Source: Micrococcales bacterium 73-13
GTDB lineage: Bacteria > Actinomycetota > Actinomycetes > Actinomycetales > Microbacteriaceae
Length of the DNA: 63,483 bases
Reading direction: 5' to 3'
Assembly (NCBI GenBank): GCA_001898855.1
Contig: MKVN01000039.1
Coordinates: 1-63,483, forward strand
Shown here: positions 61,862-63,483 of the stretch, one piece after another
How the letters are laid out: each line of letters opens with the position of its first letter
Numbering within the stretch: position 1 is the stretch's first letter
Notes under the pieces: generated by a model
Told to the model about the DNA's origin: nothing
Database searches by the model: none
What the model saw: the letters and a program-made list of their open reading frames with translations, nothing else
Translations under genes and position numbers: made by a program

Positions 61862-62572
61862 GTGACGTTCCGCGTGATGAGCTACAACCTGCTGCACAGT
61901 CGCGCGGTGGGGGAGCTCGCCGGTCTGGTGGCGAACGAGCCCGAGCTCGACGCGCTGTGCGTGCAGGAGGTGCACGCGCACGCGCTGCCGGAGCGCATCG
62001 GCCACCTGACGCTCGCCGAGCACACCCGGCGCAACGAGCTCGCGATCGCGATCTACTACCGCCGCGAGCGCTTCGAGTGCGTCGCCGCGAAGAGCTTCTC
62101 GCTCAAGCGCTCGGTGCACGACATGATGTTCGACGAGCGCACTCCGGAGCGGCTGGTCGGGGCCTGGCTGCGCGAGCGGGACACCGGCCTCGAGCTCGTG
62201 CTCGGCTCGATCCACGCCTCGCCGCTCACCTCGCGGAACGCCCTGCGGCGCAAGCAGATCTCGGCGGCGCACGAGCTGCTCAGCAGCCTCGCCGCCGATG
62301 CGCCCGTGCTGCTGGTCGGCGACTTCAACTATCCGCTGTTCCACAACCGCCTCGGCGAGCGGCTCGGCCGGGAGGGCTACGACCTGGTGCTGTCCGACAA
62401 GCGGACCTATCAGGCGCTGAAGCTGGTGCGCGGGCACTTCGACTTCGTCACCGGCCGGGACATCGACATCGTCGCGGTCGAGACCCAGCGTCGCGGCCGC
62501 AGCGACCACCATCCGATCCTCGTGACGGCGCAGCGACGGGAGGATGGCGCGCTCGGTACAGTGACCCCGTGA
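61862..62572 (+). CDS. Endonuclease/exonuclease/phosphatase-family protein
   Basis: 236 residues. The EEP fold is shown by VMSYNLLHSR, LCVQEVH (Mg-binding Glu), VLGSIHASPLTS, LLVGDFNYP (Asp-x-Asn) and the final RSDHHPILV (Ser-Asp-His). It is a metal-dependent phosphodiesterase, either DNase or phosphatase; the substrate is unknown. GTG at 61862 has TATCGT 6 nt upstream. Its stop overlaps the start of the next gene by 4 bp. Confidence 0.88.
   Translation: MTFRVMSYNLLHSRAVGELAGLVANEPELDALCVQEVHAHALPERIGHLTLAEHTRRNELAIAIYYRRERFECVAAKSFSLKRSVHDMMFDERTPERLVGAWLRERDTGLELVLGSIHASPLTSRNALRRKQISAAHELLSSLAADAPVLLVGDFNYPLFHNRLGERLGREGYDLVLSDKRTYQALKLVRGHFDFVTGRDIDIVAVETQRRGRSDHHPILVTAQRREDGALGTVTP
62557..62562 (+). 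promoter_or_regulatory. -10 element, leaderless promoter of the adenylation-domain gene
   Basis: TACAGT ends 6 nt before the GTG at 62569, within the end of the EEP gene. Confidence 0.5.
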
Positions 62573-63483
62573 CGACGCAGTCCTTCGCCCCGCCCGCCAT
62601 CGCGTTCGGTCCGCGCTGGCCGGTCGGCAGCACGATCGTGCGCGACCAGGTGCTCGAGATCGCGGCCGAGCATCCCGACAGCCCGGCGCTGCACGAGGGC
62701 GGGACCACCACGAGCTATGGCGAGCTCGCCGCGGAGGCCGCGCGGATCGCCGGATGGCTGCTGGCGAACACCGACCTCACCGATCGGATCGAGCCGATCG
62801 TCGCCGTCGTCGGCGGACGATCCGCCCGGCTCATCACCGCGCTGCTCGGCATCTGGCGCGCGGGCGCCGTCTACCTGCCGATCGCGTCCGACTACCCGAT
62901 CTCCCGCATCGAGTACCTGATCGGCGACGCGCGGCCGGTCGTCACGATCGTCGACCGCGCGACCACCGACCCCGAGCTCGCCGCGTCGATCGCGCGGCTG
63001 GCGCCGACGGTCGGCATCGAGGAGCTGCTCACCGGCGCCGGGGACGGCGACGCCGAGGCGCTGCTCGACCCGCCCCGCGCGGGCGGCTCCGCCGCCTACG
63101 TGATCTACACCTCCGGATCGACGGGCAACCCGAAGGGGGCGGTCCTCACCCACGGGAACGTGCGGAACTTCGTCGCCGCGCACCTGGTGGACATCGGACT
63201 GACCATGGCCGACCGGCAGGGCTGGTCCGGGAACGTCTCGTTCGACGCGTCGGTCTCCGACATCTGGCCGGCGCTCAGCGAGGGCGCGACGGTCTGCATC
63301 GCCCCGCCGCACGCGAACGAGAACCTGCGAGTCCTGCTCGACTGGCTGCGGGACGACCGGGTCACCTGCACGCTGGTGCCGACGGCGGTCGTCAACATGC
63401 TGTTCGGGCTCGAGGACGAGTGGTGGCACGAGCTGAGCCTCCGCGTGATGCTGACCGGCGGGGACCGGCTCACGCGCCGCCCG
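62569..63483 (+). CDS. Amino-acid adenylation (NRPS-type) enzyme, N-terminal part
   Basis: The first 305 codons, open to the window end. This is an AMP-binding domain: core A1-A2 WRAGAVYLPIASDYP, A3 P-loop YVIYTSGSTGNPKGAVLTHGN, A4 FDASVSDIWPALSEG and A5 near VMLTGGDRL. The Asp in FDAS corresponds to Asp235 of PheA, which holds the amino group, so the substrate is probably an amino acid. The head is not a condensation domain, so activation comes first, as in stand-alone synthetases such as Pls-like poly-amino-acid enzymes. GTG 62569 overlaps the EEP stop (GTGA). Confidence 0.88.
   Translation, partial: MTTQSFAPPAIAFGPRWPVGSTIVRDQVLEIAAEHPDSPALHEGGTTTSYGELAAEAARIAGWLLANTDLTDRIEPIVAVVGGRSARLITALLGIWRAGAVYLPIASDYPISRIEYLIGDARPVVTIVDRATTDPELAASIARLAPTVGIEELLTGAGDGDAEALLDPPRAGGSAAYVIYTSGSTGNPKGAVLTHGNVRNFVAAHLVDIGLTMADRQGWSGNVSFDASVSDIWPALSEGATVCIAPPHANENLRVLLDWLRDDRVTCTLVPTAVVNMLFGLEDEWWHELSLRVMLTGGDRLTRRP

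Overview
The window is a gene-dense, very GC-rich stretch (mostly G/C in third codon positions, many GTG starts) from an actinobacterium. WhiA, RbpA, OpcA, an ANTAR response regulator of the PdtaR type and the whiA...gap-pgk-tpiA-secG-rbpA / tkt-tal-pgi-zwf-opcA-pgl gene order place it in Actinomycetota. The compact style, gene content and a family-typical intergenic repeat suggest Micrococcales, probably Microbacteriaceae; this is inference. Almost all of it is chromosomal core. I see no insertion sequence, prophage, CRISPR array, tRNA or rRNA, and no gene-free stretch longer than 300 bases; the largest gaps are the rpsA leader (6975-7120) and the repeat-bearing gap 48382-48493.

Layout. 1-6974: tail of a membrane transporter, PAP2 phosphatase, PdtaR-like regulator, thioesterase, DNA polymerase I, DUF885 peptidase-like protein, lipoprotein. 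7121-18031: rpsA, coaE, EamA exporter, then the excision-repair genes uvrB, uvrA and uvrC with an SDR gene between uvrB and uvrA. 18028-24311: rapZ, whiA, superoxide dismutase, lower glycolysis (gap, pgk, tpiA), secG and rbpA. 24321-32316 (minus): a chained operon tkt-tal-pgi-zwf-opcA-pgl, the pentose phosphate pathway. 32388-34203: heme o and heme a synthases. 34276-38230: an Fe-S assembly operon sufB-sufD-Rieske-sufC-sufT without sufS, sufU or sufR. 38247-43022: BioY, ABC-F ATPase, SURF1, DUF3099, FabG-like reductase, SerB. 43061-50212: glgC and glgA divergent, an ABC ATPase, L31 type B, a luciferase-like monooxygenase, a DEDDh exonuclease and trehalose synthase. 50242-57965: hydrolase, two GT4 glycosyltransferases, TSUP permease, sirtuin, SpoU methylase, D,D-carboxypeptidase, SGNH hydrolase. 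57993-63483: DinB, a DUF308-like membrane protein, a small Cys/His protein, a gpx-phosphatase-GNAT operon, an endonuclease/exonuclease/phosphatase protein, and the start of an amino-acid-adenylating (NRPS-type) enzyme cut by the window edge.

The strongest pattern not explained by the genes is regulatory. About 30 genes carry a TANNNT-like -10 hexamer whose 3' end lies 6-7 nt (8 for tkt) upstream of an ATG or GTG, the arrangement of leaderless transcripts. It repeatedly decides which start codon is right (ctaA, glgC, treS, sirtuin, gpx, DUF308, EEP protein) and packs divergent promoters into gaps as short as 27-35 bp. Other points worth a look are a nine-codon leader ORF that ends on the rpsA start (ATGA overlap), a perfect 14-bp hairpin wedged between rpsA and the coaE -10, a three-copy repeat whose last copy encodes the end of TreS, and a small protein that may be a remnant of a DarT-like ADP-ribosyltransferase. 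I did not find a clearly new multi-gene system.
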